Of a stretch of DNA of 64,000 nucleotides, positions 35,202 through 44,693 are shown piece by piece. Both the position numbers and the translations under genes were made by a program. A model generated the notes under the pieces. The model saw only the letters and a program-made list of their open reading frames with translations, searched no databases and was not told the DNA's origin. Within the stretch, counting starts at the first letter, position 1, and every line of letters starts with the position of its first letter. The DNA is from Methylocystis sp. (GTDB taxonomy: Bacteria; Pseudomonadota; Alphaproteobacteria; Rhizobiales; Beijerinckiaceae): NCBI GenBank assembly GCA_022843405.1, contig JALHNQ010000009.1:1-64000 (forward strand). Direction: 5' to 3'.

Positions 35202-37058
35202 ATGACGAACTCCTTCCATCTTGAATCCTATCGCGAGGCGCTGGTCTTTCTCGCCACGGCGGGCGTCGTCGTCCCGCTGTTTCATCGCATCAAGCTTTCG
35301 CCGGTGCTGGGCTTTCTCTTCGCCGGCGCGGCGCTGGGGCCGTTCGGCCTCGGCCGATTCGCGCAGGACCATGAATGGGCAAGCGATGTCACCATCGCCA
35401 ATGGCGAAGGCCTTTCCGATCTTGCCGAATTCGGGCTGGTGTTCCTGCTGTTCATGATCGGGCTGGAACTGTCCTGGGAGCGTCTTGCGCGCATGCGACG
35501 GCTCGTCTTCGGACTGGGCCTGGCGCAGGTCGTGCTCTGCGCCGGCGTGCTCGCGGCGGTGGGCTATTATTACTTCCACGTCCAGCTTGGACCGGCGCTG
35601 CTGATGGGTCTGGCGCTCGCCATGTCGTCGACGGCGGTGGTCCTGCCGGTGCTCGCCGAGGCGCGGCGCTTGAACAAGACCTCCGGGCGCGTCGCCTTCT
35701 CGGTGTTGCTGCTGCAGGACCTCGCCGTGGCGCCGGCGCTGTTTCTGGTTTCGGCGCTCGCCGAGGCCAAGACCGGCGGCTTCACCGCCGAACAGGCGGC
35801 CTGGGCGTTCGGACGCGCCTTCGTCGCCATGGGCGCGCTGATTTTCATCGGACGGCTGCTGCTGCGGCCGCTGTTTCGCATGGTGGCGGCCGTGCAATTG
35901 ACCGAACTCTTTATGGCCGCCTGCCTGCTGGTCGTCATCGGCGAGGCGGCGCTCTCCGCGGCCGCCGGATTCTCGATGGGCCTCGGGGCCTTCATCGCCG
36001 GCCTGCTCCTCGCCGAGACGGAATTCCGGCGCGAGGTCGAGGTGACGATCGAACCGTTCAAAGGCCTGCTGCTCGGCCTCTTCTTCGTTTCGGTCGGCGC
36101 CGGCCTCGATATCGGCGCGGTCGCCGCCGACCCTTTGCCGATTTTCGTTTACGCTGTGGGGCTGATCGCCGTTAAGGGCGCGATCACCTTCGCTCTGGCG
36201 CGCCTCTTCGACATCGACTGGCGGCCCGCCACGGAAGCGGCGCTGCTGCTGGCGCCGGGCGGCGAATTCGCCTTCGCCCTGCTGACCTCGGCGATGGCGG
36301 TCGGCGTGCTGCCAGGCCACAATGGCGCCGACGCGATGATCGTCGTCACCATCAGCATTTTCGCCATTCCATGGCTCGGGCGCCTCGGCGCGGCGCTCTC
36401 GCCGCCGACGACGGAAGCGGAGGACGAACAGCTTTACGCCGAACTCGCGCCCTCAGCCGAGATCGGGGAGAACCGCGTCGTCATCGTCGGCTATGGCAGG
36501 ATCGGCGGGCTCGTCGGCGAAATGCTGAAGCGCCATGACATCCCCTTCGTCGCGATCGAAAGCGTCGTGTCGCTCGTCACCGAGGCGCGGGAGGACGGCG
36601 TCGAAATCTACTGGGGCAACGCCACGCGGCGCGATTTCCTGATGCGCTGCGGGCTGGAGCAGGCGCGCGCGCTGGTGGTGACGATCGAAAACGCCCATGC
36701 GGCCGGTGAGATCGTTCGTCTCGCGCATGAGATTCGCGGCGATCTGACGATCGTCGCGCGCGCCCGCGACGCGCATCACGCGACCGAGCTTTACAAATTT
36801 GGCGCGACGGACGCCATTCCCGAAACGGTCGAAGCAAGTCTGCAACTCGCCGAAACCGTGCTCGTCGATATCGGCGTGCCGATGGGCTATGTCATCGCCT
36901 CGATCCATGAAAAGCGCGACGAATTCCGCAAACTGCTGCAGCCGTCCAATGAGAAGGCGCGCGTGCGGCAGGCCGAGCGCAACCGCAAGATCAGGCGCGA
37001 ACATGCGCGCCAGCGCATCTCGGGCCGCGCGGCGGAGGAGAGCGGGGAGGAGGGGTAG
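35202..37058 (+). CDS. Monovalent cation:proton antiporter-2 (KefB/KefC-type)
   Basis: A 618-residue transporter of the CPA2 family. The N-terminal two thirds form about 12 membrane segments beginning with FLATAGVVVPLFHRIKLSPVL; the ion-path motif (IGLELSWERL) and PVLAEARRLNKTSGRVAF are visible. A cytoplasmic TrkA-N/KTN domain starts near residue 425 (RVVIVGYGRIGGLVGEML) and would bind NAD(H) to gate K+ efflux. Start 35202 follows GAGGCGGC. The KefC-type glutathione-binding details cannot be confirmed. It stands alone. Confidence 0.9.
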   Translation: MTNSFHLESYREALVFLATAGVVVPLFHRIKLSPVLGFLFAGAALGPFGLGRFAQDHEWASDVTIANGEGLSDLAEFGLVFLLFMIGLELSWERLARMRRLVFGLGLAQVVLCAGVLAAVGYYYFHVQLGPALLMGLALAMSSTAVVLPVLAEARRLNKTSGRVAFSVLLLQDLAVAPALFLVSALAEAKTGGFTAEQAAWAFGRAFVAMGALIFIGRLLLRPLFRMVAAVQLTELFMAACLLVVIGEAALSAAAGFSMGLGAFIAGLLLAETEFRREVEVTIEPFKGLLLGLFFVSVGAGLDIGAVAADPLPIFVYAVGLIAVKGAITFALARLFDIDWRPATEAALLLAPGGEFAFALLTSAMAVGVLPGHNGADAMIVVTISIFAIPWLGRLGAALSPPTTEAEDEQLYAELAPSAEIGENRVVIVGYGRIGGLVGEMLKRHDIPFVAIESVVSLVTEAREDGVEIYWGNATRRDFLMRCGLEQARALVVTIENAHAAGEIVRLAHEIRGDLTIVARARDAHHATELYKFGATDAIPETVEASLQLAETVLVDIGVPMGYVIASIHEKRDEFRKLLQPSNEKARVRQAERNRKIRREHARQRISGRAAEESGEEG

Positions 37059-37160
37059 CGCGCGCTGCGAAAGCAGGAGTGAATATGATTGCGTGTTCAT
37101 AGCTAGAGGACAGGCGGCGAACGCAATTGTAACTTGATGGATACGGCTTCCGAATCGATT

Positions 37161-37166
37161 TATAAT
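37161..37166 (+). promoter_or_regulatory. Possible -10 box upstream of the 1254-residue gene
   Basis: A perfect TATAAT lies 47 bases before the ATG at 37213, in an AT-rich gap. A matching -35 element at the right distance is not evident; TTGATG at 37134-37139 is 21 bases away, longer than ideal. Confidence 0.35.
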
Positions 37167-37212
37167 TGCGAATGCTCATCAGCAAATTTGTGATGTTGAA
37201 CAAACGCGCCTC

Positions 37213-40200
37213 ATGAAGATTACCGCAACCCAACTCGAAAACTGGGCTGACACACGTGACGCACAGGGCATGCTACCGGTTCTTGTACGCCGACTGATTG
37301 CCGCTACCTCGACAACGACTGCATTAGCGATGCCCGGCGGCGAATCTGTTGGATTGCCCGGCTGGGATGGATTGATCGAGGTCGCTAAAGGAAATGCTTG
37401 GGTGCCGGACGGCCGATCGTATTGGGAACTCGGGTGCTCAGGTGACGTTTTCAAAAAAGCGAGAGGGGATTTCGCTAAGCGCTCATTGGAGATCAACCCA
37501 GAGACCGCTGCAATGGGCGTATTCGTATTTGTTTCGCCTAGGCGATGGCGCGGAAAGGCCGCATGGGTCAAGGAGGCTTCAGATCAAAAGAACTGGAAGC
37601 AAGTTATAGCACTTGACGCTGATGATCTGGAGATTTGGCTGGAAAATGCGCCGGCCGTTGCGCTTTGGTTTGGCGAACAAATAGGGCTCAGCGGGGTTGG
37701 GATTGAGTCTGTCGCGAGGTACTGGGAAAATTGGCGCACACAAACGCAAATTCAATTGACAAGCACCGCGCTCGAAACGGGACGCGAACAGGCAAAAAGC
37801 GGCCTCGGCGACGTTTTGGCAAAATCGCCGCCGTTGATTGGCATTGAGGCGGACAGCAGCGAAGAAGCGGTCGCTTTTACATGTTCTATGTTGCTGGAAC
37901 TGGGCTATGCCGACCGTGCCTGTTGCGTAACCTCTGATGAGGGATGGCGGTTTGTGGACGCCAACCCGAACTTGCGAATCGGAGTCGCGCTCAGTCCCGA
38001 TATTGCCGCTCGACGGTCCCCTAAGGAGGGGTTCGCGCTTGTCGTGCCGCTGAGCGCTGGCGACCGCCCTGCACAACTGCTCGGGACCGCCGCTCGTGCG
38101 GCGCAGGAGGAGCGCATTGTACTAGAACGCCCCCGAGCGGAGCACTTTGAGAAAAGCCTAATAACGCTCGGAGAGGAACAAGCAGATGCGGCGCGAATGG
38201 TTCGAGCGGTAGGTCGCTCGTGGTCTGTTTATAGACGCTTGCGCGCGAAGAACCCGCTCATCCGGCGGCCGACGTGGCTGAACGAGACGTTCCGGAAATC
38301 GCTTGTCACGGTTACGCTCGTCGGCGCTTGGAGCAGTGACAAAGGAGGAGATCGCTCATGTATCGAGGCGGTTTCAGGCCGAGCCTACTCCGAAATAGAA
38401 GCAGACCTCCGACAACTCGCGCGACACGACGATCCACCAATTCTCCAGATCGGGTCCGTGTGGAAGGCAAAGGCTCCGATCGAACTCCTTCACCTTCTCG
38501 GGCCGGAAATCACGCGGGAAGAGCTAACGCGTCTCCTTTCTGTTGCGGAGAATATTCTGGTTAAACCTGATCCTGCATTGGAGCTGGAAGACGAAAAGCG
38601 ATGGATGGCCGCTGTGTATGGAAAGGTTCGTGAGGAATCGGGTCTGGTGATCAGCTCCATTGTAGACTCACTTGCAAAGCTCAGCGTCTACGCCGAACGC
38701 ACAGCAGATCCGCAAGCCGGAGCTATCAAAGCCGGAATAGACGGGCTTGTCCGCTTGCTGCTCAACAACGCCGACGAACAACGCTGGCTTTCACTTAGCG
38801 GCGTCCTGCGAGAGTTAGCAGAAGCATCGCCTGACGAATTCTTGCGAGCGGTGGAGGCAAACCTCGAACTCCCATCTGCTCCAGTCCGCGCTCTACTGAC
38901 CGAAACAGCTGACAGCGGATTATTTGGTGGTCGCTGCTGGCATGCCCATCTGCTGTGGGCATTGGAGCTACTCGCGTGGTCGCCGGCTCGGCTCGCGCGC
39001 GTGGCCGATATTTTGGCGCGACTGAGTTCGACGCAGATCAAGGGAAACTGGGGAAACTCGCCGACTAACACTTTACATTCGCTTTTTCGCGTTTGGTGGC
39101 CACAAACCGCCGCCACGGTTGATCAGCGAATCGCGGTGCTGGATCGACTGATTCGGACGCACAATGATGTCGCCTGGAATCTAATGTATTCAATGGTTTC
39201 TGAACGATGCTATGCCGTCGCGAACGCAAAGCCGAATTGGCGGGATGATGACTCCGGGACACGCGACCGTCCGAATGACGGCGACCTTGGAAGGGCGCAA
39301 GAAAAAATTGGACGCAGACTCATCACGCAGGCGCGCCAAAACCCCAGTCGTATTGCTCAGCTAGTCGGTTCCTTGGATCGCTTCGGTGGTGAGTTCCTTG
39401 CCGAAATATTGCGGCTTGTCGATGAGTCCAAGAGTCTTGACGACGACGGTCGTGAAATTGTCCGCGACAGTGTTCGTCGATACCTCAACTGGCATAATTC
39501 ATTTAATCGAGACGGAGACAAAAAATCGCGGACGGCTGCGGACACGCTGCGTCCGTATTTCGATGCGCTCAGTCCAGTCGATCTCATCAAGAAGCATCGG
39601 TGGCTGTTCGAGAATCCGTGGACGCCGCTGCCAGACGGGCGCGCGGAGGACTTCCAAGCTGAAGACCGAACGCGCGAGCAGCTTCGCGCTGCTGCAATTC
39701 AAGAAATACTGGAAAACCGCTGTCTCAGGGGAATCGCCGATCTAGCTGAGGCGAGTCAGGACCAAAGGCTAGTCGGGCATCAATTCGCTAAGAGCAACAC
39801 TTCGAACGACAGCATTGCTCCTTGGCTCGCGGAGCAGTTCGTTAAAGGAGCCGCGAAGTCACATGTTCCCTTAGTCAGCGGTTTCCTTTCCGCTTTATCC
39901 GTCGAAAATCGAACCGATCTCTTGAACGAGATCATCGCTGATCCTGCCGAAAGCATCGGCGGAGCAGAAAAAATCGCGCCGCTGTTGGCCAACGCCCCGT
40001 TTGACCGCGATACATGGGCAATTGTCGAGCAAGCAGCTGAGGCAATAGGCGAGTTATATTGGAAGGGAGTGCACCCCAACTACGTTCACGGCGACTCCAA
40101 CGATTTGAAGTATGTTCTAACAAAACTGTTAGCGGCAAAACGCCCCCGCACAGCATTTCAGGCTATGTCGCTTGATTATAAAGATGTCGAAGCAGAAACG

Positions 40201-40977
40201 CTTGTTACGATCCTCGAAAAAATCCGTTCGGGTGAAGAAGATGATGGACCGCTTCCAGATGGATGGCACATTGGGGAGGCGTTAAATCAAGCAGCAATGT
40301 CGCAAGACATACCTCGCCGGCGACTGGCGCTCTTGCAGTTTGCCTTTTTTCCGGCCGTTGAGCATGGGGAACACGGAGCCAAATTTCTGTATGACGAAAT
40401 TGCAGATGATCCTGCGCTATTCGTTGAATTGGTTTGTCTCGTTTATAGACGAAGGAATGGGGGAGATGATGAGGAAGAGGCAAATACGACGGCAGCGGAA
40501 TTGGCGTATCATGTATTGCATGACGGTCGCGTAACGCCGGGCGCAAAGGACAATGGTGTTGTCGACGAAGCTGCATTCAGAAAATGGATTGATCACGTTC
40601 GAAGTGGGGCGCGTGAAAATGACCGTCTTGAAGTCGCGGAAACGATAATCGGGCAATGGCTTTCGCGTTGCCCCAGCGACGCAGATGGAAGCTGGCCATG
40701 CGCGCCCGTTCGAGATTTTCTGGACGAAGCCGACTCAAGTCGAATTCGAGAAGGGTTCGCCACGGGCGTCTTAAACAATCGTGGCATAACAAGCTGCGGA
40801 ATGACCGACGGTGGCGAACAGGAGCGTGTGCTCGCAGAAAAGTATCGAGACCTAGCAAAGCGGATACAAGAGTCGCATCCACGCGTTGCCGAAACCATCA
40901 CACAAATTGAAAAGCATTATGAAAGGCACGCCCAAAGAGAAGACTGGGAAGCTCAGCTTCGAATCGAAGGCCACTAA
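37213..40977 (+). CDS. 1254-residue putative anti-phage protein: nuclease-like N-terminus, NTPase-like middle, helical C-terminus
   Basis: I do not recognise a named family. Residues 45-92 have the pattern of a PD-(D/E)XK-like nuclease: GLPGWDGLIEV with D52, WVPDGRSYWELG with E72, then KKARGDFAKR with K81/K82, followed by FVFVSPRRWRGKAAW and a Trp-rich end of the domain near 155. Residues 205-330 resemble a STAND/AAA-like segment, but the P-loop place reads IGIEADSSEEA, so Walker A is missing. A winged-helix-like part (345-520, LVGAWSSDKGGDRSCIEAV) and a long helical repeat region follow. The architecture is like sensor proteins of bacterial immunity. It is low in GC, lies alone, and has weak translation signals. 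Function is inference. Confidence 0.6.
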   Translation: MKITATQLENWADTRDAQGMLPVLVRRLIAATSTTTALAMPGGESVGLPGWDGLIEVAKGNAWVPDGRSYWELGCSGDVFKKARGDFAKRSLEINPETAAMGVFVFVSPRRWRGKAAWVKEASDQKNWKQVIALDADDLEIWLENAPAVALWFGEQIGLSGVGIESVARYWENWRTQTQIQLTSTALETGREQAKSGLGDVLAKSPPLIGIEADSSEEAVAFTCSMLLELGYADRACCVTSDEGWRFVDANPNLRIGVALSPDIAARRSPKEGFALVVPLSAGDRPAQLLGTAARAAQEERIVLERPRAEHFEKSLITLGEEQADAARMVRAVGRSWSVYRRLRAKNPLIRRPTWLNETFRKSLVTVTLVGAWSSDKGGDRSCIEAVSGRAYSEIEADLRQLARHDDPPILQIGSVWKAKAPIELLHLLGPEITREELTRLLSVAENILVKPDPALELEDEKRWMAAVYGKVREESGLVISSIVDSLAKLSVYAERTADPQAGAIKAGIDGLVRLLLNNADEQRWLSLSGVLRELAEASPDEFLRAVEANLELPSAPVRALLTETADSGLFGGRCWHAHLLWALELLAWSPARLARVADILARLSSTQIKGNWGNSPTNTLHSLFRVWWPQTAATVDQRIAVLDRLIRTHNDVAWNLMYSMVSERCYAVANAKPNWRDDDSGTRDRPNDGDLGRAQEKIGRRLITQARQNPSRIAQLVGSLDRFGGEFLAEILRLVDESKSLDDDGREIVRDSVRRYLNWHNSFNRDGDKKSRTAADTLRPYFDALSPVDLIKKHRWLFENPWTPLPDGRAEDFQAEDRTREQLRAAAIQEILENRCLRGIADLAEASQDQRLVGHQFAKSNTSNDSIAPWLAEQFVKGAAKSHVPLVSGFLSALSVENRTDLLNEIIADPAESIGGAEKIAPLLANAPFDRDTWAIVEQAAEAIGELYWKGVHPNYVHGDSNDLKYVLTKLLAAKRPRTAFQAMSLDYKDVEAETLVTILEKIRSGEEDDGPLPDGWHIGEALNQAAMSQDIPRRRLALLQFAFFPAVEHGEHGAKFLYDEIADDPALFVELVCLVYRRRNGGDDEEEANTTAAELAYHVLHDGRVTPGAKDNGVVDEAAFRKWIDHVRSGARENDRLEVAETIIGQWLSRCPSDADGSWPCAPVRDFLDEADSSRIREGFATGVLNNRGITSCGMTDGGEQERVLAEKYRDLAKRIQESHPRVAETITQIEKHYERHAQREDWEAQLRIEGH

Positions 40978-41036
40978 AGAGATTTAAGTCAATTCCCTTC
41001 CGAGAGATATGAACGGCGTTCTGATCGAGCCGACAC

Positions 41037-41230
41037 TCACAGCCTCCACAGCCCCAGCGCGATCGTCGCCAGCGTCAGCGGCGCGCCGACCTTGAAACAG
41101 GTCCAGAAGCCTATTCTCACGCCAAGCGCTCGCCGCCCGCTCGACGACGATGAGATTGGCGATCGAGCCAACATGGGTGAAATTGCCGGCGAGCGTCGAG
41201 GCCCTGGCGACGCGCGCGGCGCTCCCGCCA
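41037..41230 (-). pseudogene. Remnant of an ArsB/SLC13-type anion permease C-terminus
   Basis: In one minus frame the text STLAGNFTHVGSIANLIVVE appears, followed after a frameshift near 41125 by GVRIGFWTCFKVGAPLTLAT and a stop at 41037. Together these match the last two membrane segments of ArsB/NhaD/SLC13 transporters. No upstream part of the gene remains; it is broken just where the foreign 1254-residue gene lies, so its loss may be linked to that insertion. Confidence 0.75.
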
Positions 41231-41317
41231 AGCCGGCGCGAGGATTTCCTATTGTGCGGCATGGTTAATAGATATATTCCTACCAATTAGGAAATTCTTC
41301 CGATTCGTGGCCGGTCC

Positions 41318-41962
41318 ATGTCCGATATCCTCACCCATGCCCAGATTTGGGCGGCGATCGACGCGCTCGGCGAGCGATATGGGCTGACGCCGTCGGGCCT
41401 CGCCCGCAAGGCCGGCCTCGATCCGACCACCTTCAACCGCTCCAAGCGCGAGACAACGAGCGGGCGCCAGCGCTGGCCGTCGACCGAATCGATCGCCAAG
41501 GTGCTGGCCGCGACCGGCGCCGGGCTCGAGGAATTCATGTCGCTGGTGACGGCGAACAGCGCCGCCGGCCGGTTGCGGCATACGCGGCCGCTGATCGGCC
41601 TCGCCCAGGCCGGCGTCGGCGGCTTCTTCGATGACGCCGGCTTCGCCACCGGGGCCGGCTGGGACGAGATCGACGTGCTCGCCGGGGCCGACGAACATTC
41701 CTATGCGCTGGAGATCACCGGCGACTCCATGGCGCCGCTCTATCGCGACGGCGATGTGGTGATCGTCTCGCCCGCCGCGCCGGTGCGACGCGGCGACCGG
41801 GTGGTCGTCAAGACCACATCGGGCGAGATCATGGCCAAGGAGCTGAAGCGCGAGACGGCGCGAACCATCGAACTGCGCTCGGTCAATCCCGCTTTTCCCG
41901 ACCGCACGATTTCCCGCGACGAGGTGAGCTGGATGGCGCGCATCCTCTGGGCGAGCCAGTGA
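41318..41962 (+). CDS. S24-family (LexA/CI-like) transcriptional regulator
   Basis: A 214-residue regulator with an N-terminal helix-turn-helix (LTPSGLARKAGLDPTTFNRSK, about 23-43) and a C-terminal S24 peptidase/LexA-like domain. The catalytic Ser137 in EITGDSMAPLYRDGD and Lys174 in IMAKELKRE are present, so self-cleavage is possible. Proteins of this type are often annotated as helix-turn-helix regulators in Rhizobiales and may be host genes, not prophage repressors; no phage genes are nearby. The neighbouring large foreign gene makes an island role conceivable but unproven. Confidence 0.85.
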   Translation: MSDILTHAQIWAAIDALGERYGLTPSGLARKAGLDPTTFNRSKRETTSGRQRWPSTESIAKVLAATGAGLEEFMSLVTANSAAGRLRHTRPLIGLAQAGVGGFFDDAGFATGAGWDEIDVLAGADEHSYALEITGDSMAPLYRDGDVVIVSPAAPVRRGDRVVVKTTSGEIMAKELKRETARTIELRSVNPAFPDRTISRDEVSWMARILWASQ

Positions 41963-42065
41963 CATGTGACGCTTCGCCGCCTTTCGCCACCTCTAGCCGC
42001 GCGCGGTTGTAGCCGTGCTATAAGCTTCAATCTCACACGCCCGCTTCCATCCAGGTGACCGCCGC

Positions 42066-43148
42066 ATGCGTCTTAAGCTGATCGCCTCTCTTGTCGCGCT
42101 TTGTGTCAGCGGCCTGGCGCTGGCCGATGTCCCCTTAAGGGATCGGGCGAAGGAATTGTTCGAGCCGATTCCGTCGGCGCCGCCCGCAATTCCCGGCGAG
42201 ACCGCGACGCCGCAAAAACTCGCGCTCGGCAAGATGCTCTTTTTCGAGCCGCGGCTGTCCGAAATCCGCGACGTGAGCTGCGCCGACTGCCACAATCTCA
42301 GCATGGGCGGGGTCGACGGCGGCGCGCTTTCGGGCGGCCATAACGGGCAGCTCGCCGGCCGCGAAGTGCTCACCGTGATGAATGCGATTTTCAACAAGTC
42401 GCAATATTGGGATGGGCGCGCCGCCGATCTTGCCGACCAGGTGGTCAATTCGGTGATGGCCAATCCCAAGGCGATGCTGAAAACGCGCGGCGGCCCGATG
42501 CCGATCAATCCGACCGAGCATGCGGCGGCGAAACAACGCGCGGTCGAGCAATTCAAGGCGATCCCGGGCTATGTCTCGGCCTTCAAACAGGCCTTTCCCG
42601 AACAGAGCGATCCGGTCGCCTATGACAATATCGGCCGCGCCATCGCGCTCTTCGAGGCGACGTTGATCACGCCGGATTCGCCCTTCGACCGCTGGCTCAA
42701 AGGCGACGATCAGGCGCTCGCCGACGCGCAGAAGGAGGGGCTGAAGCTCTTCATCGAAAAGGGCTGCGCGACCTGCCACAACGGCGTCAACATCGGCGGC
42801 GCCATGTATGCGCGTTTTGGCGTCGTCAAACAGCCGGCGCCCGACTATCTGCCGCCGGACGACTGGGGCCGCTATGCGGTCACCAAGGCGATCGCCGACA
42901 AATACGCCTTCAAGGTTCCCTCGCTGCGCAATGTCGAACTGACCGCGCCCTATTTCCACACTGGCGCGACCTTCGATCTGAAGAAGGCCGTGGCGGTGAT
43001 GGGCGAAAGCCAGCTCGGCGTCGCGCTCAGCGCCGACGAGACCGACAAAATCGTCGCGTTCCTCGATTCGCTGACCGGGCACCAGCCCGAGGTCGTCCTG
43101 CCGATTCTGCCGCCGCGCACCGCGCCGCCGATCGCGCAGGCGCAGTAA
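42066..43148 (+). CDS. Di-haem cytochrome c peroxidase
   Basis: A 360-residue periplasmic enzyme that reduces hydrogen peroxide using cytochrome c electrons. It has a signal peptide (about 1-20) and two haem-binding motifs, CADCH at 72-76 and CATCH at 234-238. Family text such as LGKMLFFEPRLSEIRDVSCADCH, GREVLTVMNAIFNKSQYWDGRA and SLRNVELTAPYFHTGATFDL is clear. MauG-like proteins share the layout, but the arrangement is that of CcpA. It is convergent with the gcvPB gene, with three bases between the stops. Confidence 0.92.
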   Translation: MRLKLIASLVALCVSGLALADVPLRDRAKELFEPIPSAPPAIPGETATPQKLALGKMLFFEPRLSEIRDVSCADCHNLSMGGVDGGALSGGHNGQLAGREVLTVMNAIFNKSQYWDGRAADLADQVVNSVMANPKAMLKTRGGPMPINPTEHAAAKQRAVEQFKAIPGYVSAFKQAFPEQSDPVAYDNIGRAIALFEATLITPDSPFDRWLKGDDQALADAQKEGLKLFIEKGCATCHNGVNIGGAMYARFGVVKQPAPDYLPPDDWGRYAVTKAIADKYAFKVPSLRNVELTAPYFHTGATFDLKKAVAVMGESQLGVALSADETDKIVAFLDSLTGHQPEVVLPILPPRTAPPIAQAQ

Positions 43149-43151
43149 CCG

Positions 43152-44693
43152 TCAGGCGGCGGCGCACGGCGTCCAACGCAACACCGGCTTTCTCGCCGCG
43201 AGCGTTTCGTCGACCCGCCGGCGCGGCGCGAGCCGCGGGGCCTGGGTGAAGCGCGTCATGTCTCCGGCCTTGGCGCTTAGCGCAAGATCGCGCAGAGTCG
43301 CGATGAAGAGATCGAGCGAGGCTTTCGATTCCGATTCCGTCGGCTCGATGAGCATGGCGCCATGGGCGACGAGCGGAAAATAGATCGTCATCGGATGGTA
43401 GCCTTCGTCGATCATCGCCTTGGCGAAGTCGAGCGTCGTCACGCCGGTTCCGCGCAGCCAGGCGTCGTCGAACAGAACTTCATGCATGCAAATGCGATCG
43501 CCGAATGGCTGAGTCATCACGTCGCGCAGCGACGCACGGACATAATTCGCCGCGAGCACGGCGTCTTTCGACGCTTGTGCGAGCCCATCGCCGCCATGGG
43601 CCAGCATATAGGCGAGCGCCCGCACGAACATGCCCATCTGGCCGTGGAAGGCGGTGAGACGGCCGAAGCTCTCAGCGCCATCGGCGTCTTCGATGAGCTG
43701 CAAAGACTCGCCGTCGCGGCGGATGAAGGGAACCGGCGCGAAGGCCGCGAGACGTTCCGAGAGAACCACCGGCCCCGCGCCAGGTCCGCCGCCGCCATGC
43801 GGCGTCGAGAAGGTCTTGTGCAGATTGATATGCATCGCGTCGATGCCGAAGTCGCCCGGCCGCAGGACGCCGGCGATCGCGTTGAAATTGGCGCCGTCGC
43901 AGTAGAAGTAACCGCCGGCCGCGTGCACCGCCTCGGCGATCTCGACGATCTCGCGTTCGAACAGCCCGCAGGTGTTGGGATTGGTCAGCATGATCGCGGC
44001 GACGTCGGGACCGAGCGCGTCCCTAACGGCCTCGGCGCGCACCGTTCCGTCCGGCGCCGCCGGCACGACGCGCACCGAAAAGCCGAGCAGCGCCGCCGTC
44101 GCCGGATTGGTGCCATGCGCGGACTGCGGGATCAGCACGACATTGCGCGTCGCGCCTTCGCCTTTGGCGGCGATGGCGGATTTGATCGCCATCATCCCGC
44201 AGAGTTCGCCATGCGCCCCGGCCTTCGGCGACAGCGCCACCGCCTGCATATTGGTGAGCGTCATCAGCCAATCGGCGAGCGTCTGCATCAGCTCCAGCGC
44301 GCCTTGCGCCGTCGATTGCGGCTGCAACGGATGCACATCCGCGAAGCCTTCGTAGCGCGCGATCTTTTCGTTGCTGCGCGGATTATGCTTCATCGTGCAG
44401 GAGCCGAGCGGATAGAGTCCGGCGTCGATCGAATAATTCTTGCGCGACAGACGCACATAGTGGCGCATCGTCTCGGGTTCGGTTAAGCCCGGAAGACCGA
44501 TCGGCGCGCTACGCTCCAGCGCCCCGAGCCGTGGGACGACCGGCGCGGGAGCTTCGATATCGACGCCGGTCGCGTCAAGGCGGCCGATCTCGAAGAGCAG
44601 CGGCTCTTCCTGATCGAGCCCGCGATTGCCGGTGAAGGTCGCGGGAATTTTGTCGTCATCGATCGGTTCGACGACAGCGGGTCTGTCGAGCAT
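43152..44693 (-). CDS. gcvPB: Glycine dehydrogenase (decarboxylating) subunit 2
   Basis: A 513-residue PLP-dependent subunit of the split P-protein. It decarboxylates glycine and passes the aminomethyl group to the lipoyl arm of GcvH. The PLP-binding Lys is in INLHKTFSTPHGGGGPGAG, with SCTMKHNPRSNEKIARYEGF and QSAHGTNPATAAL also typical. The ATG overlaps the gcvPA stop (TGATG), so the subunits are made together. Split P-proteins are typical of Gram-positives and some alphaproteobacteria. It is last in gcvT-H-PA-PB. Confidence 0.95.
   Translation of the reverse strand: MLDRPAVVEPIDDDKIPATFTGNRGLDQEEPLLFEIGRLDATGVDIEAPAPVVPRLGALERSAPIGLPGLTEPETMRHYVRLSRKNYSIDAGLYPLGSCTMKHNPRSNEKIARYEGFADVHPLQPQSTAQGALELMQTLADWLMTLTNMQAVALSPKAGAHGELCGMMAIKSAIAAKGEGATRNVVLIPQSAHGTNPATAALLGFSVRVVPAAPDGTVRAEAVRDALGPDVAAIMLTNPNTCGLFEREIVEIAEAVHAAGGYFYCDGANFNAIAGVLRPGDFGIDAMHINLHKTFSTPHGGGGPGAGPVVLSERLAAFAPVPFIRRDGESLQLIEDADGAESFGRLTAFHGQMGMFVRALAYMLAHGGDGLAQASKDAVLAANYVRASLRDVMTQPFGDRICMHEVLFDDAWLRGTGVTTLDFAKAMIDEGYHPMTIYFPLVAHGAMLIEPTESESKASLDLFIATLRDLALSAKAGDMTRFTQAPRLAPRRRVDETLAARKPVLRWTPCAAA

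Noticed and set aside
35049-36320. 423-codon minus-strand frame within the antiporter gene
   Set aside because: Gln/Arg/Glu-rich antisense shadow; the opposite strand encodes a full membrane transporter.
43362-44486. 374-codon plus-strand frame within gcvPB
   Set aside because: Antisense shadow of a strongly recognised gene.
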